Source: Acidobacteriota bacterium | Lineage (GTDB): Bacteria > Acidobacteriota > Terriglobia > Bryobacterales > Bryobacteraceae | NCBI GenBank assembly: GCA_018268715.1 | Contig: JAFDVZ010000003.1 | Coordinates: 557,347-621,346, forward strand | DNA: 64,000 nucleotides | Direction: 5' to 3' | In this document: in pieces, positions 8,999-18,402 of the stretch | Layout: each line of letters opens with the position of its first letter | How positions within the stretch are numbered: the first letter of the stretch is position 1 | Program-made: the position numbers and the translations under genes | Notes under the pieces: model-generated | What the model saw: only the letters and a program-made list of their open reading frames with translations | The model's database searches: none | Told to the model about the DNA's origin: nothing

Positions 8999-11257
8999 CT
9001 AATCCGTCGCCGTGGGGCGCAGCGCGGGGCGCACCCGCTCGAGCAAAGCCTGCATCTTCTCCGATTGGCGCGGCTTGGGCCCTTCGTTCACCAGCCACGT
9101 GTCGATGGCGCGTTGGAGAGCGGCGACATCAAAAGGTTTGCTCAGGTAATCGTCCATTCCGGCGGCCAGACACCGCTCGCGATCGCCCATCATGGCGTTG
9201 GCCGTCAGGGCGAAGATGATCGTGTGACGGTCCTTGCCCTCCATGCGCCGGATTTCCGCGGTCGCCTCAAAGCCGTCCATTTCAGGCATCTGACAGTCCA
9301 TCAGAACCAGTACGTAGCTGTTCTTGCGCACCGCCTCCACCGCCTGGCGGCCGTCGTCGACCACATCGGCCTGGAAGCCCACCTTTTCGAGCAGCCGCAC
9401 CGCCACCTTCTGATTCATGAGGTTGTCCTCCGCCACCAGGACCTTGCCCCGGGCGGCCGGCGCCTTCGCCGGGCGATCGACGGCGGCCGGCGCGGACACC
9501 GTGTTGACCGAGAAGACCGGCATGCGGCGGACCTTCAAATCATCGTCCTTCGGGGCCGCGGCCGGCGACAGGACCGCCGGCGCCACCCGGCGCTCAAACA
9601 CAGCGGTGGCCCAGAACAGGCTCCCATGCCCCTGCTCGCTCTCAAATCCGATGTCACCCCCGAGCATCCCGATCAACTGCTTGGAGATGGCGAGGCCGAG
9701 ACCCGTGCCGCCGTACTTGCGCGTTGTCGAGCCATCGCCCTGCACAAAGCTCTCAAACAGCCGGGCGCGCTGTTCGGGGGCGATGCCGATTCCCGTGTCC
9801 TTGATGAAGAACTGCAGCGTCACCGTGTCGTCGGTGTCCCGGATGCACTCCATACGGAGCGAAACCTCGCCCGACGGAGTGAACTTGATGGCGTTGCCGA
9901 GCAGGTTGGTCAGCACCTGGCGCAGCCTGCCGGGATCGCCGCGCACCCACATGGGCGTTTCCTGTTGCAGCGTGTAGCTGAACTGCAGCTTCTTGGCGCG
10001 GGCGTGCAGCGCGTACTCCTTGGCGAGGTCGCGCACCATGTTGACCACGTCGAAATCCACGCGGTCGAGCGACATCTTGCCGGCTTCGATCTTCGACAGA
10101 TCCAGAATGTCGTTAATGATGCCCAGCAGCGAGGTGGCCGAGTTGCGCACCGATTCGGCGTAATCGCGTTGCTCCGCCGTCAGGTTCGTGTTCAGCAGGA
10201 AGTCCGTCATGCCGAGGATGCCGTTCATCGGCGTGCGGATCTCATGGCTCATATTGGCCAGGAACTGGCTCTTCAGCTTGGTGGCCTCGCGGGCCGTGGC
10301 CAGGGCGTCCACCAATTCGGCGTTCTTCTTGGCCAACTCGCTCGCAAAGCGCTCCAACTGCCGCTCGGCGATCTTGCGCGGCGTGATGTCGCGCACGATG
10401 ATGATCACTTCGCGGCGGTTCAGGGGGATGACGCGGGCTTCAAAGAAGCGTTCGGCGTGCGCGCCCTGCGAGGAGTATTCCACCGAAATCAGGCTGTCGG
10501 ATTCGATGGCGTCGTGGACAGCCGTTTCCACCTTCTCGCCGGCCGCGTCCGGCAGGGCCCCCTTCAGGCGCCGCCCCGCGCAGTTCGGCGCAAAACCAAA
10601 ACTGCCGGTGGATTTCGGGCTGCGGTAGTCGAGGATGGTGCACTCGGCGTCGGCGCGCAGGAACAAGTCGGGGAAGGCCTGGAAAATCGCCTTCAGTTCG
10701 GAGGTGGTCTGGCGAACCTCTTCCTGGGTGCGCGTGGGCTCGGTCTGGTCGAGCGTGGCCGCGCGCAGGCCGATCACCTTGCCCAGCTTGTCGTAGCGCA
10801 GCACCTCGTGCGTCTCAAGGGTGAGAATGCCGCCGTCCAGGCGCTGGTAGTTGCGCTCAAACGGCAGAATGACGCGGTTGCCCGCCAGCTTGCGGAGCGT
10901 ATCCTCGCGCACTCTCGGCTGCAGGCTGAGCGGCTCCAGGTCCCACATGAACTTGCCGATCAACTCCGAGGTCGGCAGCCCGCGCAGTTCGGCTTCCTTT
11001 TCGTTCACGAACTCGAAGCGGCCCGTCGCGTCCAGCTCATAGTAGGCGATGGGCGCCTGGTTCATCAGCTTGCGGAGTTCAGCGTCCACATCGGGCGGAG
11101 GCGGAGGGAGCTGTTCCTTCACCTCCAGGCGCCGCGTCGAGGCGCGGATCACCATGAGCGACCAGAGAGCGATCGCCAGCGCCACCACCAAGCCGCCAGC
11201 AACCCACCACGCGATTGGAGCGCTGGCCATCAACGTGTTCTCATGCTCGGGACACAC
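8999..11257 (-). CDS. Hybrid sensor histidine kinase (TM-PAS-PAS-HisKA-HATPase-REC)
   Basis: The 752-residue protein has one N-terminal membrane helix (about 14-36) and a proline stretch, then a PAS domain around 60-170 ([20 protein letters not shown]) and a second PAS-like domain around 190-300 ending in [14 protein letters not shown]. HisKA follows with the phospho-accepting His338 in [12 protein letters not shown]. The HATPase_c domain has N (LLGNAIKFT), G1 (DTGIGI), F and G2 ([12 protein letters not shown]) boxes. The C-terminal receiver domain has Asp654 in [11 protein letters not shown] and the SKPF lysine. There is no HPt domain or partner regulator nearby. The GTG start at 11257 lacks a strong ribosome site; the ATG at 11230 directly before the membrane helix is equally possible. 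Confidence 0.93.
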   Translation of the reverse strand: MCPEHENTLMASAPIAWWVAGGLVVALAIALWSLMVIRASTRRLEVKEQLPPPPPDVDAELRKLMNQAPIAYYELDATGRFEFVNEKEAELRGLPTSELIGKFMWDLEPLSLQPRVREDTLRKLAGNRVILPFERNYQRLDGGILTLETHEVLRYDKLGKVIGLRAATLDQTEPTRTQEEVRQTTSELKAIFQAFPDLFLRADAECTILDYRSPKSTGSFGFAPNCAGRRLKGALPDAAGEKVETAVHDAIESDSLISVEYSSQGAHAERFFEARVIPLNRREVIIIVRDITPRKIAERQLERFASELAKKNAELVDALATAREATKLKSQFLANMSHEIRTPMNGILGMTDFLLNTNLTAEQRDYAESVRNSATSLLGIINDILDLSKIEAGKMSLDRVDFDVVNMVRDLAKEYALHARAKKLQFSYTLQQETPMWVRGDPGRLRQVLTNLLGNAIKFTPSGEVSLRMECIRDTDDTVTLQFFIKDTGIGIAPEQRARLFESFVQGDGSTTRKYGGTGLGLAISKQLIGMLGGDIGFESEQGHGSLFWATAVFERRVAPAVLSPAAAPKDDDLKVRRMPVFSVNTVSAPAAVDRPAKAPAARGKVLVAEDNLMNQKVAVRLLEKVGFQADVVDDGRQAVEAVRKNSYVLVLMDCQMPEMDGFEATAEIRRMEGKDRHTIIFALTANAMMGDRERCLAAGMDDYLSKPFDVAALQRAIDTWLVNEGPKPRQSEKMQALLERVRPALRPTATD

Positions 11258-11430
11258 CCGTAGCGTTCGGTCCCAACTGGTCTGGCGGCCGCTGACGCTA
11301 GGCAGGTTCTAGACACTCTCATTCCGATCATCGGGCTACCAGGCTCCCGAAGGCATAGGGTGAATCCTCTATGATCTCGCGATCGAATGGCCGAAGTCAC
11401 CACGGCTCCATGCGGGACCTGCTTCCAACC

Positions 11431-12210
11431 CTATCGGCCCCCTCCAAGTCGGTGAGACGGCCACGCCGGCGCGCGCTTCTCGCGCACCGAATGAACTCCC
11501 TCTATCAGATCGGCGGAATCGAGGGATTCTTGACGCGCCAACACGGCGAGTTCCCGAAAATCGGCGTCCGCCTCCTGACGGGGCCGAAGAAACGCGAGCC
11601 CTCCCTGTACGGCGTCAGCGCTGGAGGCGGCCAAACCGCCGGCGATGGTTGCGGCCAGGTCGTCGAACTCAAACGCCGGCGCGATGTAGTGGACGAGCCC
11701 CCAGGCGAGGGCGTCCGGAGCGGCGAAAACTCGGCCGGTCAGGCAAAGCTCCAGGGCGCGCCGGGCGCCGACGGCGAGTTCGACGGCCCGATATGGAACG
11801 TAGGGGAACAGTCCGAGCCGGACTTCGGTCATACCGAAACTGGTCCCTTGCGCGGCCACGGCGACGTGGGCATTGGCCACCAGCGCCATACCGCCGGCCA
11901 GGGCCGCGCCCTGAACGGCCGCCACCACGGGCTTGCCGACCGTCCGGCCGAAGTTGAACAGGCGGTCATGGAGGGCGACGTCCGCCGCCGCGCCGGGCGA
12001 AAGGATTTCGTCGAGGTCGAGTCCAGCGCAGAAGACCGGCCCCTCGGCCTCAAGCAGGATCGCACCCACCGAGGCGTCGGTCGAGGCGTCATCAAACGCC
12101 CCGACCAGGGCGGCGCACAGATCGCGGCTCAACGCATTGCGCTTGGCGGGACGATTCAGGCGGAGGCGGAGCAGGCGCTCCTCGCGCGTGATCAAGAGAG
12201 GCTCACTCAT
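11431..12210 (-). CDS. Crotonase-family enoyl-CoA hydratase/isomerase
   Basis: The 259-residue protein has the standard length for the crotonase family. The oxyanion-hole motifs are FCAGLDLDEI near residue 60 and GAALAGGMALVANAHVAVA near 100. The catalytic-glutamate region reads GMTEVRLGLFP near 128. Members hydrate 2-enoyl-CoA or related acyl-CoA intermediates. Association with an acyl-CoA carboxyltransferase gene suggests branched-chain or propionate-type acyl-CoA metabolism; a methylglutaconyl-CoA hydratase role is possible but unproved. Its ATG overlaps the TGA of the preceding mini-ORF (ATGA), and there is no good Shine-Dalgarno sequence. Its first 57 or so codons are the source of the five tandem copies upstream. 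Confidence 0.9.
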   Translation of the reverse strand: MSEPLLITREERLLRLRLNRPAKRNALSRDLCAALVGAFDDASTDASVGAILLEAEGPVFCAGLDLDEILSPGAAADVALHDRLFNFGRTVGKPVVAAVQGAALAGGMALVANAHVAVAAQGTSFGMTEVRLGLFPYVPYRAVELAVGARRALELCLTGRVFAAPDALAWGLVHYIAPAFEFDDLAATIAGGLAASSADAVQGGLAFLRPRQEADADFRELAVLARQESLDSADLIEGVHSVREKRAPAWPSHRLGGGR

Positions 12211-12419
12211 AAAGTTTCCACGGCCAACGGTCTCCCCACACCGCCCGGCCCTTTCGCCTCAAGCAGGATCGCGCCCACGGACGGGTCGGCCGAGTCGTCC
12301 TCGAACGCCTCCGCCGGCGCGCCCCACGGATCGCGGCTCAGCGCATTGCCCTTAGCGGGACGATTCAGGCCGAGGCGCACGAGGAGCTCCTCGCGCGTTA
12401 ACACGAGAGGGTCACTCAT
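12207..12419 (-). pseudogene. Mini-ORF 1: 70-residue crotonase N-terminal fragment
   Basis: This open frame starts MSDPLVLTREELLVRLGLN and ends GGVGRPLAVETL. It keeps only the first beta strands of a crotonase and lacks both oxyanion-hole motifs, so it cannot be an active enzyme. Its TGA overlaps the ATG of the real crotonase gene, and its own ATG overlaps the TGA of mini-ORF 2. It is therefore the last link of a translationally coupled chain. Confidence 0.75.
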
Positions 12420-12628
12420 AAGGTTTCCACGGCCAACGGTCTCCCCGCGACAGCCGGCCCTTTCGCCCCGAGCAGTGTCGCGCCCACCGACGGGTCGGCC
12501 GAGGCGTCATCGAACGCCTCCACCAGCACGGCGCACAGGTCGCGGCTCAGCGCATTGCGCCTGGCGGGATGATTCAGGCAGAGGCGCAGCAGGCGCTCCT
12601 CGCGCGTAATCACGAGAGGCTCACTCAT
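12416..12628 (-). pseudogene. Mini-ORF 2: 70-residue crotonase N-terminal fragment
   Basis: It begins MSEPLVITREERLLRLCLN and ends AVAGRPLAVETL. It is intact over 70 codons, with ATGA overlaps at both ends. The LVEAFDDASADPSVGATLL segment is close to the parental gene. No catalytic residues are present. Confidence 0.75.
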
Positions 12629-12837
12629 AAGGTTTCCACGGCCAACGGTCTCCCCGCGACGCCCGGCCCTTTCGCCTCGAGCAGTGTCGCGCCCACGGAC
12701 AGGTCGGCCGAGGCGTCATCGAATGCCTCCACCAGCGCGCCGCACAGATCGCGGCTCAGCGCATTGCGCTTGGCGGGACGATTCAGACCGAGGCGCACGA
12801 GGAGCTCCTCGCGCGTAATCACGAGAGGGTCACTCAT
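12625..12837 (-). pseudogene. Mini-ORF 3: 70-residue crotonase N-terminal fragment
   Basis: It begins MSDPLVITREELLVRLGLN and ends GVAGRPLAVETL, again 70 codons with ATGA overlaps at both ends. It shares the GAGGAGCTCCTC variant with mini-ORF 1 rather than with its immediate neighbours. Confidence 0.75.
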
Positions 12838-13047
12838 AGGGTTTCCACGGCCAACGGTCTCCCCGCGACGCCCGGCCCTTTCGCCCCGAGCAGGATCGCG
12901 CCCACGGACGGGTCGGCCGAGGCGTCACCAAACGCCTCCGCCGGCGCGCCCCACGGATCGCGGCTCAGCGCATTGCGCTTGGTGGGACGATTCAGGCGGA
13001 GGCGCACGCAGGCGCTGCTCGCGCGTAATCACGAGAGGGTCACTCAT
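12834..13047 (-). pseudogene. Mini-ORF 4: frameshifted copy of the repeat unit
   Basis: This unit is 210 bp, one base longer than the others. The extra base lies in the ACGCAGGCGCTGCTCG stretch, a dozen or so codons after the ATG, and shifts the frame, so the 70-residue product is lost. The ATGA overlaps at both ends are still present as sequence. Confidence 0.7.
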
Positions 13048-13256
13048 AGGGTTTCCACGGCCAACGGTCTCCCCGCGACGCCCGGTCCTTTCGCCTCAAG
13101 CAGGATCGCGCCCACGGACGGGTCGGCCGAGGCGTCATCAAACGCCTCCACCAGCGCGCCCCACGGATCGCGGCCCAGCGCATTGCGCTTGGTGGGACGA
13201 TTCAGGCGGAGGCGCAGCAGGCGCCCCTCGCGCGTAATCACGAGAGCCTCACTCAT
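13044..13256 (-). pseudogene. Mini-ORF 5: 70-residue crotonase N-terminal fragment next to the carboxyltransferase gene
   Basis: It begins MSEALVITREGRLLRLRLN and ends GVAGRPLAVETL. Its ATG overlaps the TGA of the carboxyltransferase gene, so ribosomes finishing that gene can re-initiate here. The frame is intact over 70 codons. Confidence 0.75.
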
Positions 13257-14833
13257 AGGGTTTCGACGGCCAGCGGTCTCCCCGCGACGCCGGAGGCCAG
13301 GCAGGCGTCCAGCGCGAAGGCCAGAATATCGCGCGTATCCACCGGATCGATGACGGCGTCCATGTGGCCGCGCGCGGCGGCGAAGCGGGCATCGAGCCAG
13401 GCCTCGTAATCGGCCCGCGTACGGGCGATACGGTCCTGTAGCTCGGGCGGGACCGCTTCTCCAGCCGCTTCAAGGCGGGACAACTCGGCGCCGAAAATCG
13501 CCTGCACCGCCGAGTCCCCTTCCATGACCCCGATGCGCGCCGTGGGCCAGCCGAAAGTAAAATTCGGGTCGAAGCCCTGGCCAGCCATCGCGTAGTAACC
13601 GGCCCCGCTTGCGTGGTTCAGGGTGAGCGCGATCTTAGGAACCGTGGCGCAGGCCATCGACTCCACCATCTCCGCCCCGGCGCGAATAATGGCGCTTGCC
13701 TCAGCGTCGGCGCCCACCATGAACCCCGAAACGTCCTGAAGGTAGATGATTGGCGTCCGGGCGCGCTCGGCGTTCTCGACGAAATAGGCGGTCTTGCGGG
13801 CCGATTCCGCATACACGATGCCGCCGATGCGCGGACCGCCCGGAGTGCGCAAAAGGCCCCGGCGATTGGCGATCAACGCAACCGGACGACCGCACAACCG
13901 GGCGTTGGCGCACAGCATCTCGGGAGCGTGCGCGGACTGGAATTCGAGATAGTCGCCGCCATCGAAGATGCGGGCGATCACCTCTTCGACGTCGTAGGGT
14001 TTGCGGTGGTCGGCGGGCAGCAGTTCGTAGAGTCCGTCGGCCGGTTTTGCAGGCTCCGCGCCAACGGGCGTCACCAGCGAAGCGGGAGTCTCGCGGACTT
14101 TCTGGCGAATGATCTCCAGGCACTGCTGGTCACTGTCAGCCGCGTAATGCGCCACGCCGCTGACCGTGGTGTGCAACGTCGCGCCGCCCAGCGATTCCGC
14201 GTCGATCCGCTGCCCCACCGCGCCTTTCACCAGATTCGGGCCGCCGAGCCCCATGAAGCTCGACCCCTTCACCATGACGATCACGTCGCTAAGCGCGGGC
14301 AGATAGGCGCCCCCGGCGATGCACGGTCCCATGACGGCGGCGATCTGGGGCACGCGCAGCACACGGCGCATCAGCGAGTTGTAGTAGAAGATCCGCGCCG
14401 CTCCGTACTGGCCCGGAAAAATGCCGTCCTGATAGGGCAGATTGACGCCCGCCGAATCCACCAGATATACGATGGGGATCCGGTTGCGCATGGCGATCTC
14501 CTGGGCGCGCAGGATCTTGTGGATCGTCTCCGGCCACCAGGCGCCGGCTTTCACCGTGGCGTCGTTGGCGACGATCACCGACGGTCGGCCTTCAATGCGC
14601 CCTAGGCCCGTGACGACGCCCGCCGCCGGGGCCTGGCCGTCGTAGCGGTCGTAGGCGACCAGCAGGCCGATTTCGAGGAATCGCGAACCGGGGTCGACCA
14701 GCGCCGCGATGCGCTCGCGGGCGGTCAGTTTACCGTCCCTGTGCTGTTTGTCGATCTTGGCCTGACCGCCGCCGGCCCGGAGGCGGGATTCCAGGCGGCG
14801 GAGCTCTTCGGTGAGTCCTCGCAGCTCGTCCAC
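13253..14833 (-). CDS. Acyl-CoA carboxylase, carboxyltransferase (beta) subunit
   Basis: The 526-residue protein matches the biotin-dependent carboxyltransferase family (propionyl-, methylcrotonyl- or geranyl-CoA carboxylase beta subunits, 510-540 residues). It transfers the carboxyl group from biotin to an acyl-CoA. Recognisable segments are KLTARERIAALVDPGSRFLE, the first oxyanion region GPCIAGGAYLPALSDVIVMV, GGPNLVKGAVGQ, and in the second half GFMVGADAEASAIIRAGAEM with NHASGAGYYAMAGQGFDPNF. The substrate cannot be assigned; a downstream crotonase would suit leucine or odd-chain acyl-CoA breakdown. The biotin carboxylase alpha subunit is not in the window. Its last codons were captured in the tandem repeat array that follows. 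Confidence 0.9.
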   Translation of the reverse strand: MDELRGLTEELRRLESRLRAGGGQAKIDKQHRDGKLTARERIAALVDPGSRFLEIGLLVAYDRYDGQAPAAGVVTGLGRIEGRPSVIVANDATVKAGAWWPETIHKILRAQEIAMRNRIPIVYLVDSAGVNLPYQDGIFPGQYGAARIFYYNSLMRRVLRVPQIAAVMGPCIAGGAYLPALSDVIVMVKGSSFMGLGGPNLVKGAVGQRIDAESLGGATLHTTVSGVAHYAADSDQQCLEIIRQKVRETPASLVTPVGAEPAKPADGLYELLPADHRKPYDVEEVIARIFDGGDYLEFQSAHAPEMLCANARLCGRPVALIANRRGLLRTPGGPRIGGIVYAESARKTAYFVENAERARTPIIYLQDVSGFMVGADAEASAIIRAGAEMVESMACATVPKIALTLNHASGAGYYAMAGQGFDPNFTFGWPTARIGVMEGDSAVQAIFGAELSRLEAAGEAVPPELQDRIARTRADYEAWLDARFAAARGHMDAVIDPVDTRDILAFALDACLASGVAGRPLAVETL

Positions 14834-14875
14834 GGCTAGTAATGAGGATAGCGCGGAGAGCGCGCGAACGCCCGC

Positions 14876-15958
14876 CTATTTCGCCGCCACGACGTCCATG
14901 CCGAAGCTGGCGTCGAGCGACTGCATGGCCTCAAAGGGGAGCATTGTGCTCGCAGGCGGGCGCGCCGCGTCGAAAAAGCCGAACCGGACCGCGCGAATAC
15001 GCTCCGTTACGTCGTCCGAAACGGGGTAAATATGCGCAAAAATGACATCTTTGTAGCTCATTTGGACGCTTTCTAGCGCCCTTCCGAGACGTTCAAACGC
15101 CAGCCGGACGTCCTTTTCGGCCGCTCCAAAGCCCAATTGCATGCCGGAAATGACCACTTTTCCCGGCCCAACCAGCGCAATTTGCGCATAATTTGTCGAT
15201 TTTGGCAACCCTTCCGGGTTGACGAACTCGACGCGCGCGGCCGGCGCCCGCTCGAGCGTCGCGATCGCCTCGCATTCGATGGCGGTGCGGACGGGAAGGC
15301 GCTGCATCTGGACGATGTCGAGGGCGGCTTGCGGGAACGCGGTCGCAAGCGCCTGGCGAATGGCGGCGTGGTTGTCGAGCGAACTGAGGAAACAGGTGGC
15401 CTGCTGGACGCTTGAGTCGGCGAGCGACTGGGACTTCAAGGCGGTCCGGATACGGGCGATCGATTCGTCGATGTTCGCGCCGGGCTGGCCGGAAATGAAC
15501 CCCAGGCCGGCTGGATTGGCGGGCTTTTTCTGCGCCTCGATCGCTTCGATCGCAACCTGGACGCCTTCCCCGGGCAACGCTCCGCCCTGGATGGTGCTGA
15601 GCGCGGGCACGGCGAGGTGTTTTTCGCCGAAAGTCTCGCTGACCAGGGTCTGGACGCGGCGGAGATCGCCGGTTCCGGCGACAAATGCCCGCAATTTCAC
15701 GATCGTCGAGCCGTGGGCGCCGGAAATCAGCGCCTTCAGGGCGTCACGCACCTGCTGGGAAAGGAGCCCTTTCGAGGACAGGGGCGCCACCCGGAAAACC
15801 AGTTGCTGGACGTCGGTGGCAATGGCCGGGGGAGGATCCTGCAACACCGGCAAGGTCTGCGTGGCGGGCTCTTCGTTCTTTTTCTTCTTCTTAGCAATGC
15901 CCCAGCAAGCCAGGATCGTCAGTGCGAGGATCGCCGCTATCCAGCGCTGATATTTCAT
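14876..15958 (-). CDS. Exported protein with RidA/YjgF-like domains
   Basis: The 360-residue product starts with a hydrophobic segment (WIAAILALTILACWGIA) followed by a run of five lysines, so it is anchored or exported. The Cys in LTILACWG could be lipidated, but the lipobox is poor. The rest looks like tandem RidA-fold domains: VRDALKALISGAHGSTIVKL, YAQIALVGPGKVVISGMQLG, and VQMSYKDVIFAHIYPVSDD. Cytosolic RidA hydrolyses reactive enamines and imines released by PLP enzymes; an envelope version is unusual and its substrate is unknown. It diverges from pdxR across 66 bp, which places it in a vitamin-B6 setting. I saw no clear conserved catalytic arginine. Confidence 0.65.
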   Translation of the reverse strand: MKYQRWIAAILALTILACWGIAKKKKKNEEPATQTLPVLQDPPPAIATDVQQLVFRVAPLSSKGLLSQQVRDALKALISGAHGSTIVKLRAFVAGTGDLRRVQTLVSETFGEKHLAVPALSTIQGGALPGEGVQVAIEAIEAQKKPANPAGLGFISGQPGANIDESIARIRTALKSQSLADSSVQQATCFLSSLDNHAAIRQALATAFPQAALDIVQMQRLPVRTAIECEAIATLERAPAARVEFVNPEGLPKSTNYAQIALVGPGKVVISGMQLGFGAAEKDVRLAFERLGRALESVQMSYKDVIFAHIYPVSDDVTERIRAVRFGFFDAARPPASTMLPFEAMQSLDASFGMDVVAAK

Positions 15959-16024
15959 GGTTGGCTCGATTCTATCAGCTTGCAGGATGCCAGTCCAAAA
16001 TGGTATGGTTCGATGGAGATTGGC
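15959..16024. promoter_or_regulatory. Divergent control region between the RidA-like gene and pdxR
   Basis: Only 66 bp separate the two starts, so the promoters must overlap. The stretch CCAGTCCAAAATGGTATGG at 15990-16008 contains the inverted element CCA-AAA-TGG and a TGGTAT hexamer. TGGTAT is the complement of the ATACCA half-site known for the MocR regulator GabR, and MocR-type regulators commonly bind next to their own start. Operator function is inferred. Confidence 0.35.
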
Positions 16025-17488
16025 ATGCTACCCGCCATCCAATTGAATGAGCAGTCCGACGCGCCGCTGTACCGGCAACTCTACGAACAAGTGCGTTCCG
16101 CGATCCTTTCGGGCGCTCTCCAAACCGGCGAACGGCTGCCCGCCACGCGGGAATTGGCTGGCCTGCTTGGACTGAACCGGACGACGGTGTCCGCCGCCTA
16201 TGACCTGCTGGTGCAGGACGGGTTGATCAGCGGTCATGTGGGCCGTGGAAGCTTTGTCGCCTACAAATCCGCGCCCGGGCGGCTGAATTGGCGGGAGTTG
16301 TTGAATCCGGCGCCTTCCGGCCATGGCATGGCGGGCGATTCCGATATCAGTTTTGTGGCGTCGAGGCCGTCGGAGCTGCTGTTCCCGCTCGATGCGTTCC
16401 GGCACAGTTGTGCGGAAGTGCTTGGAAGCCCCGAGGTCGCCAACATCCTCCAGTTGGGCGCCCCGGCGGGGTACGCGCCGTTGCGGCGTTACCTGCTGGA
16501 ATCGGCGCGACAGGAGGGCGTGGCGCTCGCCACCGACGATATCGTCGTGACGAGCGGCTGCCAGCAGGCGCTCGACCTGATCCGGCGGGCGCTGGTGAAT
16601 CCGGGCGATGCGGTGGCGATCGAGGATCCGGTCTATCCGGGATTGAAGAACGCGTTCGCGGGCGGCGGGGCGCGGGTGATCGGCGTGCCCGTGGGGCGCG
16701 ACGGGATCGACGTCGAGGCGGCGGCGAGAGTGGTGAAAACGGAGCGTCCGAGGCTGCTGGTGGTGACGTCGTCCTTCCAGAATCCGACCGGGACCACGCT
16801 GCCCGCCGCGGCGAGGGCGGCGCTGGTGCGCCTGGCGCAGGAACACCGCACCATCCTGGTGGAGAACGACATTTACGGCGACCTTCGATACGAGGGTGAG
16901 CGGATTCCGACGGCCAAGCAATTGGACGAAACCGGCGACACGATCCTGCTGCGGAGTTTTTCGAAGACGGCGTTTCCGGGGCTGCGGGTGGGCTGGATCG
17001 TGGCGCCCCGCGAGGTGACCCGGCGCATCGCGGAAGCCAAGCAATGGTGCGACCTGCACACCGATCAGCTCTCGCAGGCGGTGCTGCTGCGGTTCGCCGA
17101 ATCGGGGCGCCTGGCGGCGCATCGGGCGCATATGCTCGAGGCTGGACGGAAGCGGCTCCGGGCGGTGCTCGACGCATGCGAGCGGCATCTGGCGGGTATC
17201 GCCTCCCATACGCGCCCCATGGGCGGCATGAGCATCTGGGTGACCTTTGACGACGCGGTGGACACCGCCGACCTGCTCGCGCGGGCGCAGCGCGAGGGCG
17301 TGGGCTATCTGCCGGGCCGTCATTTCGCCGTGACGAAGGAGCATCGCTCCTCGGCGCGGTTGAGTTTCGCCGGCCTCGCGCCGGATCGCATTGAAAAGGG
17401 CGTCGGCATACTGGGCCGCATTTTCGCCGAGGAGACGGCGCGTACGCGCTCGGCGGTGGATGCGGGCATGGAGCCGGCGCTGGTGTAG
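16025..17488 (+). CDS. pdxR: MocR-family transcriptional regulator PdxR
   Basis: The 487-residue protein has a GntR-type winged helix at residues 1-75 ([19 protein letters not shown], then [20 protein letters not shown]). It is fused to a fold-type-I aminotransferase domain with the PLP-lysine in [11 protein letters not shown] near residue 313. This is the MocR architecture. The gene lies 29 bp upstream of pdxS and in the same direction, the usual arrangement for PdxR, which senses PLP and controls pdxST. The ATG at 16025 has GGAG 6 bp upstream; the longer open frame reaching back to 15617 runs antisense through the RidA-like gene and is not real. Confidence 0.92.
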   Translation: MLPAIQLNEQSDAPLYRQLYEQVRSAILSGALQTGERLPATRELAGLLGLNRTTVSAAYDLLVQDGLISGHVGRGSFVAYKSAPGRLNWRELLNPAPSGHGMAGDSDISFVASRPSELLFPLDAFRHSCAEVLGSPEVANILQLGAPAGYAPLRRYLLESARQEGVALATDDIVVTSGCQQALDLIRRALVNPGDAVAIEDPVYPGLKNAFAGGGARVIGVPVGRDGIDVEAAARVVKTERPRLLVVTSSFQNPTGTTLPAAARAALVRLAQEHRTILVENDIYGDLRYEGERIPTAKQLDETGDTILLRSFSKTAFPGLRVGWIVAPREVTRRIAEAKQWCDLHTDQLSQAVLLRFAESGRLAAHRAHMLEAGRKRLRAVLDACERHLAGIASHTRPMGGMSIWVTFDDAVDTADLLARAQREGVGYLPGRHFAVTKEHRSSARLSFAGLAPDRIEKGVGILGRIFAEETARTRSAVDAGMEPALV

Positions 17489-17517
17489 AGATCGACAGGA
17501 AGGGAGAGGACAGGACC

Positions 17518-18402
17518 ATGTACATGGACGAACAATTCCGGCTCAAAGTAGGGCTGGCGGAGATGTTGAAGGGCGGCGTCATTATGGACGTCACCAACGC
17601 CGAGCAGGCGCGCATCGCCGAGCAGGCCGGCGCGGCGGCGGTGATGGCGCTCGAGCGCGTACCGGCCGATATCCGCAAAGAGGGCGGCGTGGCGCGAATG
17701 GCGTCGATCAAGGTGATCCGGGAGATCATGAACACGGTGAGCATCCCGGTGATGGCGAAGGCCCGCATCGGCCACTTCATGGAGGCGCGCGTGCTGGAGG
17801 CGCTGGCCGTCGATTACATCGACGAGAGCGAGGTGCTGACGCCGGCCGACGAGGAGCACCACATCGACAAGCGCGAGTTCAAAGTGCCGTTTGTGTGCGG
17901 CGCGCGCAACCTGGGCGAGGCGCTGCGACGGATCGCCGAGGGCGCGGCCATGATCCGCACCAAGGGCGAGGCCGGCTCCGGCAACATCGTCGAGGCGGTG
18001 CGCCACATCCGGACCATCGTGAAGGAAATGAAGCAACTGACCGTGCTCGGCAAGGAAGAGCTGGTGCACGAGGCGAAGAACCTCCAGGCGCCGCTCGAAC
18101 TGGTGGAGTGGGTGGCGAAGAACGGCAAGCTGCCGGTCCCGAATTTCTCGGCGGGCGGCATTGCGACGCCGGCCGATGCGTCGCTGGTGATGCAGTTGGG
18201 CGCCGAAGCGGTGTTCGTCGGGTCGGGCATCTTCAAGTCGTCGGATCCGGAGGCGCGCGCGAAGGCGATCGTCAAGGCGGCCACCTACTTCAAAGATCCG
18301 GCCAAGTTGCTCGAGGCCAGCGAGGAGTTGGGCGAGGCGATGCCGGGTCTCGAAATCGGCAAGCTGGCCGAGGGCGAGTTGATGCAGACTCGCGGCTGGT
18401 AA
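17518..18402 (+). CDS. pdxS: Pyridoxal 5'-phosphate synthase, PdxS (Pdx1) subunit
   Basis: The 294-residue (beta/alpha)8 synthase condenses ribose 5-phosphate (or ribulose 5-phosphate), glyceraldehyde 3-phosphate and ammonia to PLP. The diagnostic segments are present: [18 protein letters not shown], the catalytic lysines in the MAKARIGHF and [15 protein letters not shown] regions, and [12 protein letters not shown] with the phosphate-binding glycines. A purine-rich GGAAGGGAGAGGA precedes the start; ATGs at 17518 and 17524 are both usable. The stop overlaps the PdxT start by one base (TAATG), matching the tight coupling of the glutaminase partner. Confidence 0.97.
   Translation: MYMDEQFRLKVGLAEMLKGGVIMDVTNAEQARIAEQAGAAAVMALERVPADIRKEGGVARMASIKVIREIMNTVSIPVMAKARIGHFMEARVLEALAVDYIDESEVLTPADEEHHIDKREFKVPFVCGARNLGEALRRIAEGAAMIRTKGEAGSGNIVEAVRHIRTIVKEMKQLTVLGKEELVHEAKNLQAPLELVEWVAKNGKLPVPNFSAGGIATPADASLVMQLGAEAVFVGSGIFKSSDPEARAKAIVKAATYFKDPAKLLEASEELGEAMPGLEIGKLAEGELMQTRGW

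Larger units (their letters stand above)
12207..13256 (-). repeat. Five tandem copies of a 209-bp unit at the carboxyltransferase/crotonase junction
   Basis: Five head-to-tail units (12211-12419, 12420-12628, 12629-12837, 12838-13047, 13048-13256) lie between the carboxyltransferase stop and the crotonase start. Lengths are 209, 209, 209, 210 and 209 bp. Each unit fuses the last dozen codons of the carboxyltransferase gene (GVAGRPLAVETL-stop) to the start and first 57 or so codons of the crotonase gene. All share the same junction after LLEAKGP, so they derive from one founding duplication. The copies differ by scattered substitutions, and variants alternate between non-adjacent units (for example GAGGAGCTCCTC in the first and third), which suggests gene conversion or unequal exchange. 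Confidence 0.95.

Noticed and set aside
9065..11263. 732-codon open frame antisense to the hybrid histidine kinase
   Set aside because: The opposite strand has a complete, well-ordered kinase; the antisense product has no recognisable features.
12207..13256. CRISPR array
   Set aside because: The 209-bp units are contiguous without spacers and contain coding sequence from the flanking genes.
15617..16024. Upstream extension of pdxR
   Set aside because: It runs antisense through the RidA-like gene and has no MocR similarity; GGAG before the ATG at 16025 marks the start.
17391..18401. Upstream extension of pdxT making a 536-residue protein
   Set aside because: The first 337 codons are out of frame across pdxR and pdxS; only the last 199 codons are PdxT.
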